The notes under the pieces were generated by a model. It saw only the letters and a list, made by a program, of their open reading frames with translations, had not been told where the DNA came from and ran no database searches. The translations under genes and the position numbers were made by a program. Below are positions 25,501-32,954 of a stretch of DNA of 64,000 nucleotides, one piece after another. Source of the stretch: Phytohabitans suffuscus (GTDB taxonomy: Bacteria; Actinomycetota; Actinomycetes; Mycobacteriales; Micromonosporaceae); contig NZ_AP022871.1 of the NCBI RefSeq assembly GCF_011764565.1, forward strand, positions 4,774,320 through 4,838,319, written 5' to 3'. Each line of letters starts with the position of its first letter. Positions within the stretch are counted from its first letter, which is position 1.

Positions 25501-25540
25501 TCAGGGACCTGACGGGCGTGCCGTACGGCGTGCCGCGCCC
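25499..25540. repeat. Divergent copy of the TGATCAGGGAC element
   Basis: GATCAGGGACCTGACGGGCG and the following bases match the left half of the inverted repeat at 18831-18870 at roughly three quarters of positions. Here the element supplies the last codons and stop of the MarR gene. Confidence 0.4.
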
Positions 25541-26031
25541 TGAGCGGTGGCGGGTGCCTGGGCGAGGGCGCGGGAGAGGATCTGGGCGGCGCGGCGAAGG
25601 GTCGCCAGGTCGCGGGGAGAGGCGCCGGAGAGCAGGCCGGCCACCGCGCGCACCCGGGCGGCCCGGCCGCGCTCCAGGAGCCGCCGCCCCGCGGCCGTCG
25701 CGGTCACCAGCACCACGCGGCGGTCGGTCGCGGAGCGCTCGCGCACCACCAGGCCGTCCGCCTCCAGGGCGGTCACCACCTTGGTGACGGCCGGTGGCGA
25801 GACCTGCTCGATCGCGGCCAGTCGGGTGACCGGCTGCGGGCCGGCGAAGACGACCACGGACAGCAGGGAGGCGCGCGGCCCGTCGAGATCCATGCCCACA
25901 TCGCGGGTGCGCGCCACGCGCAGCAGCCGCAGCGCCGCCGAGTGCACGAGGTTGGCCGTCTCGTGGCGCTCGTCGGCCGGCACACCGGCGGGCCGGGCGG
26001 GCAGCCGTCCTTGCCCCGACTGCTTCACCAT
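25501..26031 (-). CDS. MarR-family transcriptional regulator
   Basis: 176 residues from ATG 26031. Winged helix: QPVTRLAAIEQVSPPAVTKVVTALEADGLVVRERSATDRR, with the DRR of the wing typical of MarR. Divergent from a VOC/glyoxalase gene with 79 bp between, so it probably represses that gene and itself through the operator overlapping its start codon. The ligand is unknown. Confidence 0.88.
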   Translation of the reverse strand: MVKQSGQGRLPARPAGVPADERHETANLVHSAALRLLRVARTRDVGMDLDGPRASLLSVVVFAGPQPVTRLAAIEQVSPPAVTKVVTALEADGLVVRERSATDRRVVLVTATAAGRRLLERGRAARVRAVAGLLSGASPRDLATLRRAAQILSRALAQAPATAQGAARRTARPSGP

Positions 26032-26047
26032 GGTTAACCTTTTACCA
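26031..26047. promoter_or_regulatory. MarR-type operator overlapping the start codon
   Basis: TGGTTAA-CCT-TTTACCA, near-perfect 7-bp arms, also containing the palindrome GGTTAACC (26032-26039). It is AT-rich compared with the surroundings and lies in the divergent promoter region. Confidence 0.5.
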
Positions 26048-26110
26048 CAGTTACACATCTGCCGGCACCGGCGACCTCGCCGGTCTCGATCTCCAGCCCG
26101 GGAGGCGGCC

Positions 26111-26476
26111 ATGGCGCTCGGTCCGGTGGCCCAGATCCACGTCAGCGTCCGCGACATCGACAGGTCGGTGGCGTTCTACCGCGACGTGCTCGGCATCCCG
26201 CTGCTCTTCCAGGTGCCCGGCCAGCCGATGGCCTTCTTCGCCAGCGGCGACGTCCGGCTCTACCTGGGGGTGCCGGAGAGCGCGGAGTTCGCCAGCCGCT
26301 GCACGCTCTACTTCCGCGTCGACGACATCGACGCCGAGCACGCCCGACTGACCGCGGCGGGCGTCGAGTCGTTCGGCCCGCCACACGTCGTGCACCGTGA
26401 CGGCGCGACCGAGCTCTGGATGTCGTTCTTCACCGACCCCGACGGGCACAAGATCGGCCTGATGCAGGAGCGTTGA
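26111..26476 (+). CDS. VOC/glyoxalase-fold protein
   Basis: 121 residues. Two beta-alpha-beta-beta-beta modules: VAQIHVSVRDIDRSVAFYRD with FLASGDVRLYLG-like strands, and LYFRVDDIDAEHARLTAAGV ending FTDPDGHKIGLMQ. Metal ligand candidates are His in QIHVSV and Glu in ATELWMSF. Members detoxify aldehydes, bind antibiotics or open aromatic rings; which applies here is not known. Under probable control of the divergent MarR gene. GGGAGG lies before the ATG. Confidence 0.85.
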   Translation: MALGPVAQIHVSVRDIDRSVAFYRDVLGIPLLFQVPGQPMAFFASGDVRLYLGVPESAEFASRCTLYFRVDDIDAEHARLTAAGVESFGPPHVVHRDGATELWMSFFTDPDGHKIGLMQER

Positions 26477-26486
26477 CGCGCGCGCG

Positions 26487-26515
26487 ACCGGGGGCGCCGC
26501 CGCGGCGCCCCCGGT
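26487..26515. terminator. Bidirectional terminator
   Basis: ACCGGGGGCGCC (26487-26498), loop GCCGC, GGCGCCCCCGGT (26504-26515). Perfect 12-bp stem between the convergent VOC and CBS genes. Confidence 0.85.
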
Positions 26516-26525
26516 CCGGCCGTCG

Positions 26526-26954
26526 TCAGTTGGTGGGCTGCGCCGAGTAGATGGTCTCGGCGAACTGGTGGAGGCGCTGCTCGTCGAGGTGCACCGCGAG
26601 GTCGGCCTCGCTGATCATGCCGACGATGCGGTGACCGTCCATCACCGGCAGGCGGCGGATCTTGTTGCTCTCCATGAGGCGCAGCACCTCGTCCTGGTCG
26701 GCGTCGACGTCGACCCAGATCGGGGTGCCCTGCGCCATCTCGCGGGCGGTCATCGTGCGCGGGTCGGCGCCCATGGCGACGCACCGCACGACGATGTCGC
26801 GGTCGGTGATGATGCCGTGCAGCCGGTCGTCGTTGCCGCAGATGGGCAGCGCGCCCACCCGGAGGTCCCGCATCATGCGGGCGGCGTTCTCCAGCGTGTC
26901 GTCTTCGGCGATGCACTCGGCTCCCGGGTGCATGATGTCGCGAGCGGTGCTCAT
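26526..26954 (-). CDS. Tandem CBS-domain protein
   Basis: 142 residues, two CBS modules: MSTARDIMHPGAECIAEDD...LPICGNDDRLHGIITDRDIV and MTAREMAQGTPIWVDVDADQ...LPVMDGHRIVGMISEADLA. Binds adenosyl ligands and usually regulates a partner or stress response (similar to mycobacterial hypoxic response protein 1). RBS GGAAGGAGA upstream. Single gene, no neighbours to indicate a partner. Confidence 0.9.
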   Translation of the reverse strand: MSTARDIMHPGAECIAEDDTLENAARMMRDLRVGALPICGNDDRLHGIITDRDIVVRCVAMGADPRTMTAREMAQGTPIWVDVDADQDEVLRLMESNKIRRLPVMDGHRIVGMISEADLAVHLDEQRLHQFAETIYSAQPTN

Positions 26955-27082
26955 GGTGCTCTCCTTCCTCCGGCCGCGCCGTCGAGGCCGGTGGACTTCG
27001 GCGCTCGCGCACTGCCGAGGCGGAGCGCCTCAGCACTCACCGTAGCCGTCGCATCGGGCCCACGCAGGGCAAAGACCGGAAG

Positions 27083-27248
27083 CTACCCGGCCCACTCATG
27101 GGGCTGGCCGGTCGCCTCGAGCACGGAGAGCCACAGGTCGCCGTTGGGGTCGACGGTGTTGCGGCGGCTGATCGCTGCGGCGCGGCTCGAGCAGGGCGGC
27201 CAGCGGCGAGTCGGCGCGATCCGCTCCCGCGGCCGGCTGTGCCGTCAT
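27083..27248 (-). pseudogene. Possible broken small ORF
   Basis: In the 363-bp gap 26955-27317. ATG 27248 reads MTAQPAAGADRADSPLAALL; a second frame reads AISRRNTVDPNGDLWLSVLE and on to HEWAG-stop (27085). One extra base separates them. No Shine-Dalgarno and no recognised family, so this is weak. Nothing else is seen in the gap. Confidence 0.25.
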
Positions 27249-27317
27249 CCGGAGGCGCGACGCCTGGACGAACTGCGGGGGTGCGGCGACCGGGCCGCAC
27301 TCCCGCGATCGCGAGCG

Positions 27318-27509
27318 CTACGGCCGGTCGAACTCGCCGAGCTGGACGCCCTCGAGGAACTCCTGCCAGCGGTCCTGGCGGAAGCCGAGCACCGCTCCGC
27401 CGTGTTGCTTGCTGTCTCGCATCTCGACGGTGGCGGCGCCGCGGCGCGCCTCCACGCAGTCACCGTTGTTGTAGCTGCGCGAGCTCTTGCGCCAAGAGTT
27501 CGTCAACAC
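27318..27509 (-). CDS. DUF397 protein
   Basis: 63 residues with the full DUF397 pattern: WRKSSRSYNNGDCVEA, VEMRDSKQHGGAVLGF and a C-terminal WQEFLEGVQLGEFD. These small proteins pair with Scr1-type XRE regulators in filamentous actinomycetes (as in the BldB/WhiJ-type modules that influence development). It lies 18 bp downstream of its XRE partner in the same operon. Confidence 0.92.
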   Translation of the reverse strand: MLTNSWRKSSRSYNNGDCVEARRGAATVEMRDSKQHGGAVLGFRQDRWQEFLEGVQLGEFDRP

Positions 27510-27527
27510 AGACTCGTTCTCACATTC

Positions 27528-28382
27528 TTAGGGGGCAGCTTGTCGCATGGCGAGTTCGATCTTAGTTATCGACTCGCCTGGATCGAGCGCGAGCCGGTTA
27601 AAACGTTCGAACGTTTCTTGGTACGGCCGGATGCTAGCGGCGCGTTCGAATCGGCCCCCGGCGAAGTCCTCGACGTACACCGAATCGGGTGCGTCGGATT
27701 CCAGATAGATCAAGACGAAGTGGTGGAAGCTCCCGATCGGGCTGGTGTGCTCGTCGAGCAGGATCCGCAGGTCCACGTTCGGCCGCTGGGCCGACTCGAC
27801 CAGGTGGCGCAGCTGGTCGCGCATGATCTCGCCGCTGCCGACCCGCTGGCGCAGCACGCTCTCCTGCAGGATGAGCGAGAGGTGCAGCGGCTCGGGCTTG
27901 CGCAGCACCTCCTGCCGGCGCAGCCGCACCTGGATGCGGTCTTCGACCTGGCTGGGGCTCAGCCGCGGGATGCCGCTCCCGACCAGCGCCCGCGCGTACG
28001 ACTCGAGCTGGAGCAGACCGGGCACGACCATCGGCTCGTACGACTCGAAGCGGGTGGCCTCGTCTTCGAAGCCGATGAACGTCGCGTACGCCTCGGAGAT
28101 CGTCCCGCTGAACTCGCTCCACCAACTGCGCGCCCGGCCCTTCTCCGCGAGGGAGAGCAGCTCGGCGCGGCGGGCGGCATCGTCCACCTGGTACAGATCG
28201 AGGAGGTCGCGCAGATCACGGCCGCGGATGCCGATGCGGCCGCCCTCCACACGGGAGATCCACGACGCCGAACGCTCCACCCGCTCGCCGACCTGCTCGC
28301 CGGTCAGCCCCCGCTGCTGCCGCAACGTGCGCAGAGCGAGCCCAAGCCGGCGCCGCTGGACGGTCGGGCTCGTGCCGTCCAC
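27528..28382 (-). CDS. XRE-family regulator with DUF5753 (Scr1-type) domain
   Basis: 284 residues. Helix-turn-helix near residues 14-65 (LALRTLRQQRGLTGEQVGER, WISRVEGGRI), then the DUF5753 domain (ATRFESYEPMVVPGLLQLES, VRLRRQEVL, PIGSFHHFVLIYLE). It pairs with the DUF397 gene directly downstream, a unit described as an antitoxin-like or WhiJ-type developmental regulator. Confidence 0.92.
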   Translation of the reverse strand: MDGTSPTVQRRRLGLALRTLRQQRGLTGEQVGERVERSASWISRVEGGRIGIRGRDLRDLLDLYQVDDAARRAELLSLAEKGRARSWWSEFSGTISEAYATFIGFEDEATRFESYEPMVVPGLLQLESYARALVGSGIPRLSPSQVEDRIQVRLRRQEVLRKPEPLHLSLILQESVLRQRVGSGEIMRDQLRHLVESAQRPNVDLRILLDEHTSPIGSFHHFVLIYLESDAPDSVYVEDFAGGRFERAASIRPYQETFERFNRLALDPGESITKIELAMRQAAP

Positions 28383-28754
28383 GACTCCTCCTCACGCCCC
28401 CGGGACACGATTCATTTGAACATGTACAACCGCGGCGGCGCGGGGCCAAGCCCACCGGGCGAAACGTACCATGAGTGATCATGTTGAGTCTCTTGCAAAT
28501 GCGACTCGCACAAGCCATGCTCATGTGACAGGAGCGGCGGGCTCTCCTGCAAAGCCTGCCAAGCTGCCTCCAGCGCCCCCGCTCCTTTCCCATCTCCGGC
28601 CGGGCCGGCGACGTCGAAGGCAAGGGCGCCCGGCGTCGCCGCCCGGCGCGGATCTGTCAGGCACCCGACACACCCGCTCGACCGGCGGGAGCCCTGCCGA
28701 AAGTCGTGGGCAACCGCACGACGACCGCCCTCCCCGCCGATCTACGGTTGGCTC
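28383..28754. other. Divergent promoter region with a palindromic site
   Basis: 372 bp between the XRE regulator and the P-type ATPase. TTGAACATGTACAA (28416-28429) has dyad symmetry and is a candidate XRE operator. GAGTC/GACTC flank an AT-rich core at about 28483-28508. TACGGT (28743-28748) lies 6 nt before the ATPase ATG and fits a leaderless -10. No gene is supported here. Confidence 0.5.
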
Positions 28755-31067
28755 ATGCTGCGCGTGGAGACCGGCCTGACCGCGTCCGAGGTGGCCGAGC
28801 GGATCGCCGCCGGCCGGGTGAACGACGTCCCGGTGCGGTCCAGCCGGAGCGTCGGGGAGATCGTCCGGGCCAACCTGTTCACCCGGATCAACGCGATCGT
28901 CGGCGTACTCCTGATCATGATCCTGGCGGTCGGGCCGATCCAGGACGCCCTGTTCGGTGGCGTGATCATCGCGAACACCCTGATCGGCGTCATCCAGGAG
29001 CTGCGGGCCAAGCGGACGCTGGACCGGCTGGCGATCGTCGGCGCCGCGCGGCCCGTGGTGCGCCGGGACGGCGTCGCGGCCGAGGTGGACGCCGCGGAGA
29101 TCGTGCTCGACGACCTGATCGAGCTCGGCTCCGGCGACAAGATCGTGGTGGACGGGGTGGTCGCCGAGGCCGAGCACCTGGAGGTGGACGAGTCGCTGCT
29201 CACCGGCGAGGCGGACCCGGTCGTCAAGGGCCCTGGCGACCATGTGCTCTCCGGCAGCTTCGTGGTCTCCGGCGCGGGCTCGTTCACGGCTACCAAGGTG
29301 GGCCGGGAAGCGTACGCGGCGAAGCTCGCCGAGGAGGCCAGCCGCTTCACGCTCGTCGACTCGCAGCTGCGCAGCGGCATCAACACGATCCTGCGGGTGG
29401 TCACCTGGATGATCATCCCGACCGGTCTGGCGCTCGTGGCCAGCCAGCTCTTCGTCAACCGGGACGACCTGCCCGAGGCGGTACGCCGCATGGTCGGTGG
29501 CCTGGTGCCGATGGTGCCGGAGGGGCTCGTGCTGCTGACCTCGGTGGCGTTCGCGGTCGGCGTGATCCGGCTGGGCCAGCGCAACACCCTCGTACAGGAG
29601 CTGCCCGCGATCGAGGGCCTGGCCCGGGTGAGCGTGGTCGCGCTCGACAAGACCGGCACGCTCACCGACGCGGAGATGGCGGTCGCCGAGGTGCGCCACC
29701 TGGACGCGGGCGGGACTGAACAGGTCGAGGCGGCGCTCGGCGCGCTCGCCGCCGCGGACGAGCGGCCGAACCCGAGCATGCGGGCGATCGCCGCCACCTA
29801 CCACGAGCAGCCACAGTGGACGGTCGGGGAGCGGATGCCGTTCTCCTCCGCCCGCCGCTGGAGCGGTGCCACGCTCACCGCGCCGGACGGGAGCACGGCC
29901 ACCTGGCGGATCGGCGCGCCCGACGTGCTCCTGCCACCCGGTCACGAGGCGCTGGTCGAGGTCGACGCGTACGGTGCCCGTGGCCTGCGCGTGCTGCTGC
30001 TCAAGCGGGACGACACCCCGGCCGCCCTCGTCGTGCTCGCCCAGCGGCTGCGCGCGGACGCGTCCGAGACGCTGCGCTACTTCGCCGAGCAGGGCGTCGC
30101 GGTCAAGGTGATCTCGGGCGACAACCCCGTCTCGGTCGGCGCCGTGGCGAAGTCGCTCGACCTGCCCGGCGCGGACCGGCCGGTGGACGCCCGCGCCCTG
30201 CCGGAAGACCGGACGGCGCTGGCCGACGAGGTCGAGGCGGCGACCGTCTTCGGGCGGGTGGGGCCGCGACAGAAGCGGGAGATCGTCGCCGCGCTGCAGG
30301 CCCGCGGCCACACGGTCGCGATGACCGGCGACGGGGTCAACGACGTGCTCGCGCTCAAGGACGCCGACATCGGCGTGGCGATGGGCTCGGGCAGCCCGGC
30401 GACCCGTGCGGTGGCCCAGATCGTGTTGCTGGACAACAGCTTCGCCGCGCTGCCGTCGGTGGTGGCCGAGGGGCGCCGGGTGATCGGCAACATCGAGCGG
30501 GTCGCCAACCTGTTCCTCACCAAGACGGTGTACTCGGTGGTGCTCGCCGTCATCGTCGTGCTGAGCCAGGTGCCGTACCCGTTCCTGCCGCGCCACCTCA
30601 CGCTCGTCGGGTCGCTGACGATCGGCATCCCGGCGTTTTTCCTCGCGCTCGCGCCGAACGCCGAGCGGGCACGGGGCGGCTTCGTCGCGCGGGTGCTGCG
30701 GTTCGCGGTACCGGCCGGGGCGCTCGCGGCGTCCGCGACGATCGCGTCGTACCTCATCGCCCGCGGCATCTACGACGGCAACCTGGAGGCCGAGACCTCC
30801 GCCGCCACACTCACGCTCTTCCTCGTCGCGCTCTGGGCGCTGGCGATCATCGCGCGGCCGTACACCTGGTGGCGGATCCTTCTGGTGGCCGGGATGGGCG
30901 GCGCGTTCGCGGTGGTGCTGGCCGTGCCGGTCCTGCAGACCTTCTTCCAGCTGGAGCTGGTCGGCGGCCGCGCGCCCGGTCTGGCGGTGGCGATCGCGGT
31001 GGCCGGGGGTGTGCTGCTGGAGATCTTCACTCGGCTGGCCCGACCGGCCCCGCCCCGTACGCGATGA
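28755..31067 (+). CDS. P-type cation ATPase, CtpE-like
   Basis: 770 residues. Actuator motif LLTGEADPV, phosphorylation site ALDKTGTLTD, hinge AMTGDGVNDVLALKDADIG, with membrane helices at about 40-80, 210-270 and 580-760. The M4 motif is MVPEGLVLL (PEGL), as in mycobacterial CtpE, a calcium importer, not the CPC of heavy-metal pumps. Calcium or a related divalent cation is the best guess. ATG 28755, no Shine-Dalgarno, probable leaderless mRNA. Monocistronic. Confidence 0.88.
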   Translation: MLRVETGLTASEVAERIAAGRVNDVPVRSSRSVGEIVRANLFTRINAIVGVLLIMILAVGPIQDALFGGVIIANTLIGVIQELRAKRTLDRLAIVGAARPVVRRDGVAAEVDAAEIVLDDLIELGSGDKIVVDGVVAEAEHLEVDESLLTGEADPVVKGPGDHVLSGSFVVSGAGSFTATKVGREAYAAKLAEEASRFTLVDSQLRSGINTILRVVTWMIIPTGLALVASQLFVNRDDLPEAVRRMVGGLVPMVPEGLVLLTSVAFAVGVIRLGQRNTLVQELPAIEGLARVSVVALDKTGTLTDAEMAVAEVRHLDAGGTEQVEAALGALAAADERPNPSMRAIAATYHEQPQWTVGERMPFSSARRWSGATLTAPDGSTATWRIGAPDVLLPPGHEALVEVDAYGARGLRVLLLKRDDTPAALVVLAQRLRADASETLRYFAEQGVAVKVISGDNPVSVGAVAKSLDLPGADRPVDARALPEDRTALADEVEAATVFGRVGPRQKREIVAALQARGHTVAMTGDGVNDVLALKDADIGVAMGSGSPATRAVAQIVLLDNSFAALPSVVAEGRRVIGNIERVANLFLTKTVYSVVLAVIVVLSQVPYPFLPRHLTLVGSLTIGIPAFFLALAPNAERARGGFVARVLRFAVPAGALAASATIASYLIARGIYDGNLEAETSAATLTLFLVALWALAIIARPYTWWRILLVAGMGGAFAVVLAVPVLQTFFQLELVGGRAPGLAVAIAVAGGVLLEIFTRLARPAPPRTR

Positions 31068-31219
31068 TCGCCGCCGCCTCGTCGCCAGCGAGCGGTACGC
31101 GGGTCACCCGGCCGGCGCCAGCCGGGTCCGCACGCGCGTTTCGCGCACGGCGATGTGCGGTTCGTGGTTGATATGGCGGTGATATGGGCGAGCTTGCGCC
31201 TCGATGCGATCCTTGACCG

Positions 31220-32275
31220 GTGACCACTGCGCACGGCCCCGGGGCAGGCGGCCCGGGCTCCGACGAGCCGACCGGCCGGATCCCGTTTCCGGTCCAGGGT
31301 GGAGCACCCGCAGCGCAGCCCACGCCTGTCCCGCCCGTTCAGCCCGTTCAGTCCGTTCAGTCCGTTCAGTCCGTTCAGCCGCCGCCGCCGGTCGCCGCCC
31401 AGCCGCCCCCGCCGGCCTACCGGCCGCCGATGATCGGACCGCCGGCACCGGTCTCCGGCGCCGCGATCTCCGCCGTCCCCGCCGCGCCCAGGCCGCGCCG
31501 GGCGGGTCTCGTCCTGGCGGCGGTGGCGGTCGTGTTCACGCTCGTGCTCGGCACCATCGCGATCGTCCAGGCCCGCCAGATCAGCGACCTGCGCGGCGAC
31601 CTCGACTCCGCCCGCGCGGAGGCCCAGCGGGTGCAGGCCAGCGACGACCAGCGGCTCGACAGCCTGGAGGGCCAGGTCACCCAGCTCGGCGAGCAGGCCG
31701 GCCGGGTCTTCGACCCGCAGGCGGTGGCGGCCGCGGTGCTGCCCAGCGTCTTCCGGATCACCGCGGGAAACCTCACCGGCACCGCGTTCGCCGTCGGCCC
31801 GGCCAGCTCGGGCAACAGCCGGCTGCTGACCGCCTACCACGTGGTGCAGGAGATCTGGGGTCGCGGTGCAAACCGGGTGGAGCTTGAGCGCGACGGCCAG
31901 ACCTACTCCGCCACGGTGACCGACGTCGACCAGGCCAACGACATCGCGGTGCTCTCGTCGTCGTCCGAGTTCGCCGGGCTCGCGACGGCCACCGAGCCGG
32001 TCCAGTCGGGCCAGCAGGTCGTCGTGGTCGGCTCGCCCCTCGGCCTCACCGACAGCGTGACCGTCGGCGTGGTGAGCGCGGTGCGCCAGGGCGAAGCCGG
32101 TGCCGGAGAGCTCATCCAGTTCGACGCCTCGATCAATCCTGGCAACTCCGGTGGCCCGGTGGTCAACACCGCGAAGCAGGTGGTGGGCATCGCGAGGCTC
32201 AAGGCCAAGGATTCCGAAGGGATCGGGCTGGCCACCCCGATCCAGACCGCCTGCGCCAAGTTCCGGGTCTGCTAA
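31220..32275 (+). CDS. Membrane-anchored trypsin-like (S1/HtrA-type) protease
   Basis: 351 residues. A Pro/Gln/Val-rich cytoplasmic N-terminus (1-85, with five PVQ/SVQ repeats), a membrane helix (about 95-118), a short coiled coil, then a trypsin-like domain: His in LLTAYHVV, Asp in ANDIAVLSS, Ser in NPGNSGGPVV, all present. No PDZ domain, unlike HtrA. It acts outside the membrane, perhaps in quality control. The next gene has the same Pro-rich/TM/coiled-coil layout without the protease, and may be its partner. Confidence 0.87.
   Translation: MTTAHGPGAGGPGSDEPTGRIPFPVQGGAPAAQPTPVPPVQPVQSVQSVQSVQPPPPVAAQPPPPAYRPPMIGPPAPVSGAAISAVPAAPRPRRAGLVLAAVAVVFTLVLGTIAIVQARQISDLRGDLDSARAEAQRVQASDDQRLDSLEGQVTQLGEQAGRVFDPQAVAAAVLPSVFRITAGNLTGTAFAVGPASSGNSRLLTAYHVVQEIWGRGANRVELERDGQTYSATVTDVDQANDIAVLSSSSEFAGLATATEPVQSGQQVVVVGSPLGLTDSVTVGVVSAVRQGEAGAGELIQFDASINPGNSGGPVVNTAKQVVGIARLKAKDSEGIGLATPIQTACAKFRVC
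31334..31378 (+). repeat. Five 9-bp tandem repeats
   Basis: CCCGTTCAG, CCCGTTCAG, then TCCGTTCAG three times, in frame within the protease gene and encoding PVQ/SVQ units. Likely variable in number between strains. Confidence 0.85.
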
Positions 32276-32314
32276 GCGGGCCCGGACGAGACCAGCCCCT
32301 CAGGAGGAAGAGCG

Positions 32315-32902
32315 ATGACCCACCCCGGGTACCCGCCGGAAGACCCGCAGCAGCACTACCCGCCGCAGGCGCCGGCATACCCTGGCTACCCGCCGCCGCC
32401 ACAGCCGACCGGGAGCTGGCCCGCGACGAGCACCCCGCCGTACGCGATCTCCGGCGCGCCGCCAGCCAGCGGTGTCTCTTATGGACAGCAGCCGCCGCCG
32501 GCCGGGCGGGCGCCGATGCTGGTGGCGGTCGTGGCGGCGGTCGCGCTCTTCCTGCTGGCCGGCGTGATGACCGGGCTGTACGTCGCCAAGAGCAGCCAGC
32601 TCGGCGACACCCGCGACACGCTCAACAGCCAGGTCGCCGACCGCGACGAGACGATCAAGGCGAACACCGACAAGATCACCAAGCTCGAGGCCGACCTCAA
32701 GACGGCCAACGACGAGCTGACCAAGAACAAGACCTCGCTCGACAAGGTCACCAAGGAGCGCGACGTACTGCTCCCGTGCATGCGGCGCTTCGTCGAGGCG
32801 CTGGACGCGGCCGGGTCCAGCAACGAGGCCGCGCTGGAGACCGCGCTGCGCCAGGCGACCACCGCCTGCCAGAAGGCGCAGGGCGAGGTCGAAGACTCCT
32901 GA
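32315..32902 (+). CDS. Single-pass membrane protein with coiled coil
   Basis: 195 residues. Pro/Tyr-rich cytoplasmic N-terminus (PGYPPEDPQQHYPPQAPAYP), a membrane helix at about 68-92, and an extracytoplasmic coiled coil (about 95-155, heptads through TIKANTDKITKLEADLKTAN), with two Cys (CMRRF, TTACQ) that could form a disulfide. Family not recognised. It lies 39 bp after the membrane protease with the same architecture, so the two are probably one transcript. RBS AGGAGGAAG before ATG 32315. Confidence 0.8.
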   Translation: MTHPGYPPEDPQQHYPPQAPAYPGYPPPPQPTGSWPATSTPPYAISGAPPASGVSYGQQPPPAGRAPMLVAVVAAVALFLLAGVMTGLYVAKSSQLGDTRDTLNSQVADRDETIKANTDKITKLEADLKTANDELTKNKTSLDKVTKERDVLLPCMRRFVEALDAAGSSNEAALETALRQATTACQKAQGEVEDS

Positions 32903-32909
32903 GACGGCC

Positions 32910-32941
32910 AGCGGCGGGTCCCCGATCGAGGACCCGCCGCT
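32910..32941. terminator. Bidirectional terminator
   Basis: AGCGGCGGGTCC (32910-32921), loop CCGATCGA, GGACCCGCCGCT (32930-32941). Perfect 12-bp stem between convergent genes. Confidence 0.85.
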
Positions 32942-32954
32942 CTCACGGTCCGGA

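Noticed and set aside
28483..28508. GAGTC...GACTC flanking an AT-rich core considered as a metal-regulator box.
   Set aside because: Arms are only 5 bp and do not match a known Zur, Fur or MntR consensus.
28471..28779. A 102-codon + strand ORF in the XRE/ATPase gap.
   Set aside because: Biased, non-repetitive but domain-free sequence, no RBS, and it overlaps the ATPase start; not supportable.
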